Both the position numbers and the translations under genes were made by a program. Of a DNA stretch of 64,000 bases, positions 26,570-35,199 are shown in pieces. The notes under the pieces were generated by a model. It was not told where the DNA came from. It did no database searches and saw nothing but the letters and a program-made list of their open reading frames with translations. The stretch's first letter is position 1. Each line of letters opens with the position of its first letter. The stretch is from Xenophilus azovorans DSM 13620 (GTDB lineage: Bacteria > Pseudomonadota > Gammaproteobacteria > Burkholderiales > Burkholderiaceae_C): the NCBI RefSeq assembly GCF_000745855.1, contig NZ_JQKD01000019.1:47004-111003 (forward strand), read 5' to 3'.

Positions 26570-27397
26570 TCATTTCTTGGGACGCAAGGCGTCCCATTGC
26601 TCCTGCGACCAGCCGAACAGGTCCTCGATGCCGTTGGTGCGCAGGCCCTTGCCGCCGTCGATGGCGATGACCTCGCCACTGATGTAGGAGGCGAGGTCCG
26701 ACATCAGGAAGGCATAGAGGTCGGCGAGTTCCTTGTGTTCGCCCACGCGGCCCAGCGGAATGTCCTTCGCAGGGTCCCCGGTGCGGCCGGTCTGCAGTTT
26801 CGCCGCCGCGCCTGGCGTGGGGAAGTTGCCCGGTGCCACGCCGACAGTGCGGATGCCGTGGCGGCCCCATTCCACCGCGAGGCTGCGCAGCAGCGTGACG
26901 AGGCCGCCCTTGGCGACCGTCAGCGGCACCATGAAGGGACGGCCGTCCTCGAACCCCGAGGCCAGCGTGTACATCAGCACGCCGCGATGCCCGCCGGCGA
27001 TCCAGCGCCGGCCCGCCTCCAGCGTCGTGTAGATCGCGCCGTTGAGCGACACGCGCAGCACGGCCTCGACGGCGCGTGCCGACAGCGCCTCGGTCTTCGA
27101 CAGCATGGTGCCGGCGGCGTTGTTCACGAGCACGTCGAGCGGGCCGTCGGCCCACACCTGCTCGATCATCTGCGCGACCTGTTCCGCTTCGCGGATGTCG
27201 CAGGCGATCGCGCGCGTCTTCTTCTTTCCGAGGGCGTCGAATTCTTCGGCCGCCTGCTGCAGCACTTCCTGGCGGCGCCCGCAGATGATGAGCTCGGCAC
27301 CGAGCTCGACCGCACGGCGGCCGATCGACTTGCCGAGGCCTGTGCCGCCGCCGGTGATGAGCACCCGCTTGCCCGCCAACATCTCTTCGCTGAACAT
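26570..27397 (-). CDS. Short-chain dehydrogenase, 2,4-dienoyl-CoA reductase-like
   Basis: A 275-residue Rossmann enzyme: NAD(P) motif 'TGGGTGLGKSI' and 'VNNAAGT'. The usual Tyr of YxxxK is absent: the segment reads 'MVPLTVAKGGL', keeping the Lys but not the Tyr, as in peroxisomal/mitochondrial 2,4-dienoyl-CoA reductases and related trans-enoyl reductases. It lies 24 bases downstream of the enoyl-CoA hydratase gene in a two-gene minus-strand operon. Likely a role is reducing double bonds in unsaturated acyl-CoA intermediates. Confidence 0.85.
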   Translation of the reverse strand: MFSEEMLAGKRVLITGGGTGLGKSIGRRAVELGAELIICGRRQEVLQQAAEEFDALGKKKTRAIACDIREAEQVAQMIEQVWADGPLDVLVNNAAGTMLSKTEALSARAVEAVLRVSLNGAIYTTLEAGRRWIAGGHRGVLMYTLASGFEDGRPFMVPLTVAKGGLVTLLRSLAVEWGRHGIRTVGVAPGNFPTPGAAAKLQTGRTGDPAKDIPLGRVGEHKELADLYAFLMSDLASYISGEVIAIDGGKGLRTNGIEDLFGWSQEQWDALRPKK

Positions 27398-27421
27398 CGT
27401 TGTCTCCTTGGGGAATGGCCG

Positions 27422-28213
27422 TCAGCAGCCGCGGTATTGCGGCTTGCGCTTTTCGGCGAAAGCGGTGCGCGCCTCGCTGTAGTCGTGCGTCATCGCCAGC
27501 ATCGGCTGAAGGCGCATCTCCTCGGCGAACGCGTCCTCCAAGGTCGCGCAGCCGCCGCTGCCCAAGGACTTGATGGCGGCGAACGCGAGCGGCGCGATGG
27601 ACGCCATCTGCTGCGCCTCCGTGCACGCGCGCGACAGCAAGTCGGTGGCGGGGACGACGTGGTCGACGAGGCCGATCTCGCGCGCCTCGGGGGCCTCGAC
27701 GCTGCGCGCGCTGAGCAGCAACTGCTGCGCGCGCGCCGCGCCCACCCGGCGGGGCAATGTGTAGAGGATGCCGGCGTCCGGCAGCAGGCCGACCCGGCCG
27801 AAGGCAGCGCAGAACTGCGCGGACTCCGAGGCGACCACCACGTCGCACGCGACCGCGAGCGACATCCCGGCGCCGAAGGTCTTGCCTTCCACCGCCGCGA
27901 TCATCGGTTTGGGCGAGGACATGACCAGGCGGACCATTTCCTGCAGCCGGCCCAGCTTGTGGCGCATCGTGCGGGCCAGCGCCTCCGGCGCGGGGCGCGC
28001 GCCCTTGATGTCACCGCCGGAGCTGAAGTTGCCGCCCGCGCCGGTGAGCACGATGGCACTGCATTCGTCGTCCAGGAAGCGCCGCTGCAGCGCAACGATC
28101 AGCGCCTCGCGCATCTCCACGGAGATCGCATTCATCTTCTCCGGAGCGTCCAGCGTGAGGATCGCGACACGGCCTTCGAGTCGGTCGGCAACGAGTTCGT
28201 TCATGCGATTCAT
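27422..28213 (-). CDS. Enoyl-CoA hydratase/isomerase-family protein
   Basis: A 263-residue crotonase-fold protein: oxyanion-hole segments 'FSSGGDIKG' and 'KTFGAGMSLAVACD'. By eye alignment to rat enoyl-CoA hydratase, both catalytic Glu positions seem replaced (the 'FCAAFGRVG' and 'AQQLLLS' segments), so it may be an isomerase, a hydrolase or another crotonase activity rather than a hydratase. Two in-frame Met codons lie at the start; 28213 is taken. First gene of the pair with the SDR. Divergent from the acyl-CoA dehydrogenase at 28324. Confidence 0.85.
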   Translation of the reverse strand: MNRMNELVADRLEGRVAILTLDAPEKMNAISVEMREALIVALQRRFLDDECSAIVLTGAGGNFSSGGDIKGARPAPEALARTMRHKLGRLQEMVRLVMSSPKPMIAAVEGKTFGAGMSLAVACDVVVASESAQFCAAFGRVGLLPDAGILYTLPRRVGAARAQQLLLSARSVEAPEAREIGLVDHVVPATDLLSRACTEAQQMASIAPLAFAAIKSLGSGGCATLEDAFAEEMRLQPMLAMTHDYSEARTAFAEKRKPQYRGC

Positions 28214-28261
28214 TGTAGGAATCCGTGCCCGCGCGCGTTCACGCGCGCACAAGACGGCATG

Positions 28262-28274
28262 TATGTGATGAATA
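28262..28274 (+). promoter_or_regulatory. Recurrent motif copy upstream of acyl-CoA dehydrogenase
   Basis: Reads TATGTGATGAATA, close to the copies at 18877, 18939 and 31375. It lies 50 bases before the acyl-CoA dehydrogenase start and about 50 from the enoyl-CoA hydratase start on the other strand. Confidence 0.4.
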
Positions 28275-28323
28275 GCCGCGCGGCTTGGGACGTGCGCAGG
28301 CGAGTGGTCTAATTTCGCTCGCC

Positions 28324-29508
28324 ATGGACCTGAATTTCAGCCCCGAACACCAAGCCTTCCGCGCCGAGGTGAAGAGCTTCCTGACGCAGGCGCTGCCCGA
28401 CGACATCCGGCAGCGCACACTGCGCGGCGAAAAGCTGTCGAAGGACGATCACATCCGCTGGCAGCGCATCCTGGCCGCCAAGGGCTGGCTGGGGCATTGC
28501 TGGAAGAAGGAATACGGCGGCACCGGCTGGGGGCCGATCGAGCGCTTCATCTGGGACGAGGAGGTGCATCTCGCCGGCGCGCCCCGTCGCAACATCCCGG
28601 CGATCGACCTGCTCGGGCCGCTGATCATCGAGTACGGCACCGAGGAACAGAAGCAGCGCTTCCTGCCGCCGATCCTGCGCAGCGAGCACTGGTGGTGCCA
28701 GGGCTTCTCGGAGCCGCAGGCGGGCTCGGACCTCGCGGCGCTGAAGATGCGCGCGGTGCGCGACGGCGACCACTACGTCGTCAACGGCACCAAGATGTGG
28801 ACCAGCTATGCCCAGGAATCGAACTGGATCTTCTGCCTGGTGCGCACCTCGCAGGAGCAGAAGAAGCAGGCCGGCATCTCCTACCTGCTGATCCCGATGG
28901 ACCAGCCCGGCGTGACGGTGTCGCCGATCATCACCGTGGGCGGCGTGCACGCCGTCAACCAGGTGACGATCGAGGACGTCCACGTGCCCGTGGAGAACCG
29001 CCTCGGGCCGGAAGGCGAGGCCTGGAGCATGACCCAGTTCCTGCTGAGCTACGAGCGCATCGTCGGCGCCGGCCTCGGCGCCTCCACCCGCTACCTCGCC
29101 GAGGCGCGCGCTTTCGCCCGGCGCACGGTGCGCGACGGCGTGCCGCTGGCGCGCACGCCGCGCTTGCGCGAGAAGCTCGCCGCACTCGAGGCCGACCTGA
29201 TGGCCCTGAAGTACACCGCCTACCGCGTGCTCGCGGACGAAGTCGCCGGCAAGGCGGAAGCCTCGGTGGTCTCGGTGGTGAAGCTGCGCGGCGCGCAGCT
29301 GCAGCAGGCCATCACCGAACTGATGTCCGAGGAGGGCGGGCAGCTCTCCTGGCCCGACGTGCTGACGCTGCCCGAAGGAGAGCCGGTGGTGCCGGTGGAC
29401 GACGAGTACCACGCGCAGCAGGCCTTCGACCGCCGCAAGCTCACGATCTACGGCGGCAGCGCCGAGATCCAGAAGAACATCATCGCGCGCCGCATCCTGC
29501 GCATCTAG
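28324..29508 (+). CDS. Acyl-CoA dehydrogenase (first subunit of a pair)
   Basis: A 394-residue flavoenzyme. Typical segments: 'CQGFSEPQAGSDLAALKMRA' (FAD/substrate) and the C-terminal 'YGGSAEIQKNIIARRIL'. The start is the ATG at 28324 after a short open stretch. It is followed after 7 bases by a second acyl-CoA dehydrogenase of different length. Such adjacent unlike pairs form heterotetramers in steroid and branched-acid degradation (FadE/ChsE type), so an alpha-beta enzyme is likely here. Confidence 0.92.
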   Translation: MDLNFSPEHQAFRAEVKSFLTQALPDDIRQRTLRGEKLSKDDHIRWQRILAAKGWLGHCWKKEYGGTGWGPIERFIWDEEVHLAGAPRRNIPAIDLLGPLIIEYGTEEQKQRFLPPILRSEHWWCQGFSEPQAGSDLAALKMRAVRDGDHYVVNGTKMWTSYAQESNWIFCLVRTSQEQKKQAGISYLLIPMDQPGVTVSPIITVGGVHAVNQVTIEDVHVPVENRLGPEGEAWSMTQFLLSYERIVGAGLGASTRYLAEARAFARRTVRDGVPLARTPRLREKLAALEADLMALKYTAYRVLADEVAGKAEASVVSVVKLRGAQLQQAITELMSEEGGQLSWPDVLTLPEGEPVVPVDDEYHAQQAFDRRKLTIYGGSAEIQKNIIARRILRI

Positions 29509-29515
29509 GCCGACA

Positions 29516-30628
29516 GTGGATTTCGACTACTCCTCCGATCAGCAGATGCTGCGCGACTCCGCGCAGCGCTACCTCCAGCAGGAATACAGCTACCTGCAGC
29601 GCGAGAAGATCCTGCGCGACGGCGGCTTCAGCCGCACGGCGTGGCAGGACTTCGCCGGCTTCGGCTGGCTGGGCGCCGCGTTGCCGGAAGACGCCGGCGG
29701 CTTCGGCGGCGGCCCGGTGGAAGCGGGCATCCTGATGGAAGCCTTCGGCCGGCACGCCGTGCTGGAGCCCTTCCTGTCCACGGTGATCGTCGGCGGGCTG
29801 CTGCTGCAGCAGGGTCTGCACGGCACGCGGCGCAGCGAGCTGCTGGAGCGGATGATCGGCGGCGAGCTGCAGCTCGCACTGGCGGCGCTCGAGAACGACG
29901 TCGGCCAGGACTTCGCGCGCATCGAGACGCAGGCAAAGGCGACGGCCAAGGGCTGGACGCTGCGCGGCCGCAAGGCGGTGGTGGCCAACGGCGGCATTGC
30001 CGACAAGTTCTTCGTATCCGCACGCACGCCGGAAGGGCTGAGCCTGTTCCTGGTCGACCGCACCGCGCCGGGCATGAAGGTCCGCAGCTACCGCAGCAAC
30101 GACGGGCAGACGGCGGCGGAGCTCACGCTGGACGGCGTCGACGTTGCGCGCGAGGACCTCGTCGGCCCGGCCGGCGGCGCGGCCGACCTGCTCACGCTGG
30201 CGGTGGACCATGCGAGTGCCGCGATCTGCGCCGAGGTGGTGGGCTCGTCGGCCTACCTGGTCGAGACCACGTGCGAGTACCTGAAGACGCGCGAGCAGTA
30301 CGGTGCGCCGCTCGCCAAGTTCCAGGTGCTGCAGCACAAGCTGGCCGACATGTATGTGCAGGTGGAGCTGGCCCGCTCGATGGCGCACGTGGCCGCTGCC
30401 GCACTGGCCAAGCCCGCGCCCGAGCGCATGCGGGAAGTCTCCGCCGCGCGAGTCCAGGCGATCAAGTGCGCGCGGCTGGCCGGGCGCGAAGCGGTCCAGA
30501 TGCACGGCGGCATGGGGATGAGCGAGGAGCTCGACGTCAGCGCGCATTTCAAGCGGCTGACCCTGACCACCCTGCAGTTCGGGGACGAGGCGTTTCACCT
30601 CGCGCGGATGGCCGCGTTGTCGGAGTGA
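29516..30628 (+). CDS. Acyl-CoA dehydrogenase (second subunit of a pair)
   Basis: A 370-residue protein with a GTG start, 7 bases after its partner. Segments 'REQYGAPLAKFQVLQHKLAD' and 'QMHGGMGMSEELDVSAHFK' are standard for the C-terminal helical domain. The N-terminal half is shorter and more diverged than in the first subunit, as in the smaller chains of heteromeric dehydrogenases. Convergent with the SnoaL-like gene at 30674. Confidence 0.9.
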   Translation: MDFDYSSDQQMLRDSAQRYLQQEYSYLQREKILRDGGFSRTAWQDFAGFGWLGAALPEDAGGFGGGPVEAGILMEAFGRHAVLEPFLSTVIVGGLLLQQGLHGTRRSELLERMIGGELQLALAALENDVGQDFARIETQAKATAKGWTLRGRKAVVANGGIADKFFVSARTPEGLSLFLVDRTAPGMKVRSYRSNDGQTAAELTLDGVDVAREDLVGPAGGAADLLTLAVDHASAAICAEVVGSSAYLVETTCEYLKTREQYGAPLAKFQVLQHKLADMYVQVELARSMAHVAAAALAKPAPERMREVSAARVQAIKCARLAGREAVQMHGGMGMSEELDVSAHFKRLTLTTLQFGDEAFHLARMAALSE

Positions 30629-30673
30629 GAGCCCAGGTGCGCTGACGCAATCCAGCCTGCCGTCCGGCGGCGT

Positions 30674-31333
30674 TCAGCGTTCCGCGTGCGCCTTGGCGAT
30701 GTGGCGCGCCAGCGCCGGCAGCTTCGGGCTGCGCCGCAGGCGCGTCACGAAACTGCTTTCCGGCGTCCACGATGCGAGCCCCTGCGCGGGCGGCTGCTCG
30801 CCCCAGAACTCTCGCCAGCTGTCGAACGGGGCATGGAAGGGCGCCTGCGCAGCGTCGGCGCCGGGCCAGCGGTCCTTCAGCGGCCCCACCGGCGGATCGT
30901 CGAGCGCCGTGCCGTAGAGGCGGTTCTGCACTCGAGCGCGGAAGTACCAGTGGCCTTCGATGCGTTCGTAGCGGTCGTGATAGAGGTTCTGCACGATGAC
31001 CCACTTCAGCCCGCCCGTCGTCTCTACCTCGTGCTCGCAACGGCAGGTCACCAGTCCCTGCGCATGGTCCGCGTCCTCGAAGTCGATCACGTGGTTCTGC
31101 ACCTGATGCGAGGTGGTGGTGAAGCCGCGCAGCACGCGGTCGAACACCTCCTTCAGCGCGGCGCGCCCCTGTGCCTGCGGTCCCACCTTCACTTCGGGCA
31201 CGTAGAGCGAGACCACGGCGTCGAGGTCGCGCACGTCGATGGCCAGCGCGTACTTGCTGGCGAGCTGCCGGATCGCGTCGAGCGATTCGAGCCGGTCGAT
31301 CCGGGCGGGCAGGTCGGCGGGAAGGTAGGTCAT
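30674..31333 (-). CDS. SnoaL/NTF2-like protein (219 aa)
   Basis: Residues 10-150 form an SnoaL_4-type NTF2 fold ('IRQLASKYALAIDVRDLDAV', 'VQNLYHDRYERIEGHWYFRA'). The C-terminal 70 residues are an extension of unknown role. The frame is open for 2.2 kb upstream, but the ATG at 31333 is the first that gives a domain-like N-terminus and the upstream part is antisense to the acyl-CoA synthetase. It is divergent from that gene. Third protein of this fold in the window. Exact role unknown. Confidence 0.82.
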   Translation of the reverse strand: MTYLPADLPARIDRLESLDAIRQLASKYALAIDVRDLDAVVSLYVPEVKVGPQAQGRAALKEVFDRVLRGFTTTSHQVQNHVIDFEDADHAQGLVTCRCEHEVETTGGLKWVIVQNLYHDRYERIEGHWYFRARVQNRLYGTALDDPPVGPLKDRWPGADAAQAPFHAPFDSWREFWGEQPPAQGLASWTPESSFVTRLRRSPKLPALARHIAKAHAER

Positions 31334-31374
31334 CCAGGCATTGTGTCCGCGGCGGCCGCGGGCATTTCGACAAG

Positions 31375-31387
31375 CATGTGATGAGTT
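31375..31387 (+). promoter_or_regulatory. Recurrent motif copy upstream of acyl-CoA synthetase
   Basis: Reads CATGTGATGAGTT, matching the motif at 28262 and the minus-strand copies at 18877 and 18939. It lies about 60 bases before the start at 31448 and about 45 from the SnoaL-like start. Confidence 0.4.
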
Positions 31388-31447
31388 GGTTGAGCCTGGG
31401 CACCCGCCGGGAAAATCGCGGTCGCGACTGTTAGCCTCGACGGCGTC

Positions 31448-33589
31448 ATGACCGATCCCGTTTCCCCCGATCCATTGGCGAGCCTCGACACGCTGCTCGC
31501 ACCGCGCTCCATTGCCATCGTCGGCGCTTCCAACGACTGGCGCCGCTTCGGCGGGCGCCCGCTGCACTACATGCGCGAGTTCGGCTATCGCGGCGCGCTC
31601 TATCCGGTCAACCCCGGCCGCGCCGAAGTGCAGGGCATGAAGGCCTATCCCGACATCAAGGCGATCGGCGCACCGGTCGATTGCGCGCTGCTGTCGATCA
31701 CCGCGGAGGACACGCTGCAGTCGATCCGCGACTGCGCCGAGGCCGGCGTTCGCTCCGCCGTGATCTTCGGCGCCGGCTTCGCCGAAGTCGGTGACGAAGG
31801 CGCGGCGCGCCAGCAGGAGGTGATGACGGTCGCGCGTGCCCACGGGATGCGCGTCCTCGGGCCGAACTGCATGGGCCTGGTGAATGCCCGCGCCGGCGTC
31901 TATTCGACCTTTGCCTCGGCCTATGAGGAAGGCCTGCCGCCCGCCGGCGGTGTCGGCGTGGCCACGCAGAGCGGCGGGTATGGCGGCTACCTGCTGAAGC
32001 ACTGCTTCATGCGCGGCCTGGGCGTCTCGCACTTCGTCGCCACCGGCAACGAAGCCGACGTGGACGTCGGCGAGGTGCTGGCCTGGATGGCGCAGCAGGA
32101 CGAGGTGCAGGTGCTGCTCGGCTACCTCGAAGGCGTGCGCTCGGCGCCCAATCTGGTACGCGCGCTCGAGACGGCGCGCCGCAACCGCAAGCCGGTGGTG
32201 ATGATGAAGGTCGGCCGCACGCCGGAAGGCCGCGTCGCCGCCGCCTCGCACACCGCGTCGCTCACCGGCGAAGACGCCGTCTACGACGCCCTGTTCCGCG
32301 AATACGGCGTCTGGCGCGCCCGCACCACCGACGAACTGCTCGACGTGGCCTACGCAGTCAGCCGGGGCAAGCGTCCGAAAGGTCCCCGCACCGCCCTCAT
32401 CAGCATCTCGGGCGGGGTCGGCGTGCAGATGGCCGACTTCATCTCCGATGCCGGACTTGAACTCGGCAAGGTGCCCGAGGCGACCAAGGCGCAGCTGCGC
32501 GAGATCGTTCCCTACTGCTCGCCGAGCAACCCGATCGACATGACGGGCCTGGTCACCGCCAACCACGAGCTGCTGGGCCTGGCGCTGGAGCGGGTGCTGG
32601 AGGGAGACGCGTTCGACGCCATCATCCTGTTCCTGGGCATCGTCGGCATGGCGCCGACGATGGCCGTCCCGCTCACGCGCATCCTCAGCGAGGTCTGCGC
32701 GCACCATCCCGACCGGCTGCTGATGCTGTCGGTCACCACGCCGCCAGACCTGCGCGCGACCTACGACCAGGCTGGCTTCCTGGTGTATGAAGACCCGTCG
32801 CGCGCGGTCTCGGCGCTGGCGGCGCTGCATCACTTCGAGCAGCTCTTTCGCCGGCCGCTCCCCAGCGTGCGGCAGCCGCCCGCCTTCCCGGCGGGTCTCG
32901 TGCCGGCCGGGGCCAGCTCGTTCAACGAGGTGGAGGCCAAGGGCATCCTCGCGGCCTGCGGCATCCGCACGCCAAAGGAAACCGTCACTCGAGCGCCCGA
33001 CACCGCCGCCGCGGCGGCGCGCGAGATCGGCTTTCCCGTGGCGGTGAAGGTGGTATCGGCCGACATCCCGCACAAGACGGAGTACGGCGGCGTGGCGCTC
33101 GGCCTGGGGGACGGCGAGGCGGTGGCCGCCGCGGTGCGCCGCATGGACGAGCGCATCCGGCGCGAGCTGCCGGACGCCCGCATCGACGGCTATCTCGTCT
33201 CCGAGATGGTCAAAGGCGGCACCGAATGCATTCTCGGCGTCGCGCGCGACGCCACCTTCGGCCCGGTGGTCACCTTCGGCCTGGGCGGCGTCACCGTCGA
33301 ACTGCTGCGCGACGTCGTGTCGCGGCTCGCGCCGGTGAGCGAGGAAGAGGCCCGTGAAATGGTGAGCGAACTGCGCACCTCGCCGCTGCTGTTCGGCTGG
33401 CGCGGCGCGCCCGCCGGCGACACCGATGCGCTGGCGCGCGCCATCTCGGCGCTGTCGCATCTGGCGGTGGCCGAACAGGGCCGCATCGCCGAGATCGAGG
33501 TCAATCCGCTCGTGGTGTTGCCGCAAGGGCAGGGCGTGGTCGCCCTCGACGCCGTGATCCATCCCGTGAAGAAGGAGTTTGTGCAATGA
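31448..33589 (+). CDS. ADP-forming acyl-CoA synthetase (acetate-CoA ligase family), single-chain
   Basis: A 713-residue enzyme with, in order, a CoA-binding Rossmann domain (about 15-140, 'SIAIVGASND'), succinyl-CoA-ligase-like flavodoxin domains (150-460) and a C-terminal ATP-grasp domain (490-705). The His in 'ASHTASLTG' (near 265) is the phosphohistidine candidate. It makes acyl-CoA from acid, ATP and CoA, giving ADP. It overlaps the next enoyl-CoA hydratase by ATGA. A second synthetase of the same type lies at 35200, so two acids, or two steps, may be activated. Confidence 0.92.
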   Translation: MTDPVSPDPLASLDTLLAPRSIAIVGASNDWRRFGGRPLHYMREFGYRGALYPVNPGRAEVQGMKAYPDIKAIGAPVDCALLSITAEDTLQSIRDCAEAGVRSAVIFGAGFAEVGDEGAARQQEVMTVARAHGMRVLGPNCMGLVNARAGVYSTFASAYEEGLPPAGGVGVATQSGGYGGYLLKHCFMRGLGVSHFVATGNEADVDVGEVLAWMAQQDEVQVLLGYLEGVRSAPNLVRALETARRNRKPVVMMKVGRTPEGRVAAASHTASLTGEDAVYDALFREYGVWRARTTDELLDVAYAVSRGKRPKGPRTALISISGGVGVQMADFISDAGLELGKVPEATKAQLREIVPYCSPSNPIDMTGLVTANHELLGLALERVLEGDAFDAIILFLGIVGMAPTMAVPLTRILSEVCAHHPDRLLMLSVTTPPDLRATYDQAGFLVYEDPSRAVSALAALHHFEQLFRRPLPSVRQPPAFPAGLVPAGASSFNEVEAKGILAACGIRTPKETVTRAPDTAAAAAREIGFPVAVKVVSADIPHKTEYGGVALGLGDGEAVAAAVRRMDERIRRELPDARIDGYLVSEMVKGGTECILGVARDATFGPVVTFGLGGVTVELLRDVVSRLAPVSEEEAREMVSELRTSPLLFGWRGAPAGDTDALARAISALSHLAVAEQGRIAEIEVNPLVVLPQGQGVVALDAVIHPVKKEFVQ

Positions 33590-34389
33590 GCGACACACCC
33601 GTGCTCACCTGGGAGCGCGAGGGGCCCGTCGTGGTCCTCGCCCTCAACCGCCCCGAGACGCGCAACATGATCAGCGTGGAGCTGACCGACGCGATCGTCC
33701 AGGCCTGCGGGAGGATCCAGGCCGATGTCTCCATCAAGTGCGCCATCCTCACGGCCAACGGCGACGTGTTCTGCGCCGGGGGCAACCTCAAGGCGATGCA
33801 CAACCGCGAGCATCACTTCGCGGGCAACCCTGCCGAGAACCGTGCCTACTACGACACCGGCGTGCAGCGGCTGGCGCGCTCCTTCTTCGCGCTGGATGTG
33901 CCGGTGGTGGCCGCCGTCAATGGGCCGGCGGTGGGCGCGGGCCTCGACCTGGCCCTGCTGTGCGACGTGCGCATCTGCTCCGACACCGCGCTGTTCGCGG
34001 AGAGCTTCGTGCGGCTCGGACTGGTGTCCGCGGCCGGTGGCGCCTGGCTGCTGCAGCGCCTCGTCGGCCCCGCGGTGGCTGCCGAGCTGACCTTGACCGG
34101 CGAAGACTTCGATGCGCAGCGCGCCCTCGCGCTGGGCATCGTGTCGCAGGTGCTGCCGCCGGCAGAGGTGCTGCCGAGGGCGCGCGAGATCGCGAAGCGG
34201 ATCGCACGCCACCCGTCGCACGCGCTGCGCATGAACAAACGGCTGCTGCGCGATTCACTGGGCGGCTCGCTCGAATCCTCGCTGTCCCTCGCGTCCAGCA
34301 TGCAGGGCCTGGCCCAGCACACCGAGGACCACCGCGAAGCCGTGGCCGCCGCGCTGGAAAAGCGCAAGCCGAACTACACCGACAAGTGA
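33586..34389 (+). CDS. Enoyl-CoA hydratase/isomerase-family protein
   Basis: A 267-residue crotonase-fold protein: 'FCAGGNLKAM' and 'PAVGAGLDLALLCD' form the oxyanion hole. By eye, the first catalytic Glu appears replaced ('FAESFVRLG') while the second is kept ('AAELTLTG'). Start codon overlaps the preceding stop (ATGA). Very similar in these segments to the protein at 51489. Part of the plus-strand block of synthetase, hydratase, SDR, synthetase, DUF35 and thiolase. Confidence 0.9.
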   Translation: MSDTPVLTWEREGPVVVLALNRPETRNMISVELTDAIVQACGRIQADVSIKCAILTANGDVFCAGGNLKAMHNREHHFAGNPAENRAYYDTGVQRLARSFFALDVPVVAAVNGPAVGAGLDLALLCDVRICSDTALFAESFVRLGLVSAAGGAWLLQRLVGPAVAAELTLTGEDFDAQRALALGIVSQVLPPAEVLPRAREIAKRIARHPSHALRMNKRLLRDSLGGSLESSLSLASSMQGLAQHTEDHREAVAAALEKRKPNYTDK

Positions 34390-34418
34390 CCACAAGTGAC
34401 CGAACGAGAGGAACTGCA

Positions 34419-35192
34419 ATGATCAATCTGATGGACATGACCGGGCGCAACGTGATGGTCACGGGCGCGGCCCAGGGCATCGGCCTGAACGCGGCGAAGC
34501 TGCTGTACCAGCTGGGCGCCAGCCTGACGCTGGTGGATGCCAACCAGGAGAAGCTCGCCGCCGCGACGGAAGGGCTGGACGCGCAGCGCGTGCTCGCGCT
34601 CGCCGGCAGCGTGACCGACCGCGCCTTCCTCGGCGCTCTGGTGGAGCAGGCCGCGAAGCGCTTCGGCGGCGTTCATGGCCTCGTCAACAACGCCGGCATC
34701 ACGCGCACCGCGATGATCGACAAGATGAGCGTCGAGCAGTGGCAGCAGGTCATCGACGTCAACCTCACCGGCGTCTTCAACTGCCTGCAGATCGCCGGCA
34801 TAGAGATGAAGCGCCGCGCCGAAGCCGGCGACAAGAACCCGGGCGTCATCGTCAACGTGTCGTCGGATGCCGGCCGCAAGGGCACCATCGGCCAGATCAA
34901 CTACGGCGCCGCCAAGTCGGGCGTGCTCGGCATCACCATGAGCGCGGCGCGCGAGTGGGGCCGCTACGGCATCCGCGTCAACAGTGTCGCCTACGGCGTG
35001 GTCGCCACGGAGATGACCGAAGTGGTGCGCAGCGAGAAGTTCCGCGACAAGTACCTGGCCAACATCCCGCTGGGCCGCTTCGTGGAGCCGGACGAGGCGG
35101 TGAAGTCGATCGCGTTCCTGGTCTCGGAGGCCAGCAGCTTCATCACCGGCCAGCACCTGTCGGTCAACGGCGGCTCGCACATCACGGCCTGA
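34419..35192 (+). CDS. Short-chain dehydrogenase/reductase, probable 3-hydroxyacyl-CoA type
   Basis: A 257-residue classical SDR: NAD(P) motif 'TGAAQGIG', 'NNAGIT', catalytic Ser in 'VNVSSDAG', and Tyr/Lys in 'INYGAAKSG'. The ATG at 34419 has a GAGAGGA site; the open frame upstream is antisense-like noise within the hydratase gene. Its place after a hydratase suggests oxidation of a 3-hydroxyacyl-CoA or similar alcohol (inference). Ends 7 bases before the second synthetase. Confidence 0.92.
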   Translation: MINLMDMTGRNVMVTGAAQGIGLNAAKLLYQLGASLTLVDANQEKLAAATEGLDAQRVLALAGSVTDRAFLGALVEQAAKRFGGVHGLVNNAGITRTAMIDKMSVEQWQQVIDVNLTGVFNCLQIAGIEMKRRAEAGDKNPGVIVNVSSDAGRKGTIGQINYGAAKSGVLGITMSAAREWGRYGIRVNSVAYGVVATEMTEVVRSEKFRDKYLANIPLGRFVEPDEAVKSIAFLVSEASSFITGQHLSVNGGSHITA

Positions 35193-35199
35193 AATCGCG

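Noticed and set aside
30674..33598. Long N-terminal extension (974 codons) of the SnoaL-like gene at 30674
   Set aside because: The upstream part is antisense to the acyl-CoA synthetase and has low-complexity His/Arg/Ala composition; the ATG at 31333 gives a normal domain start.
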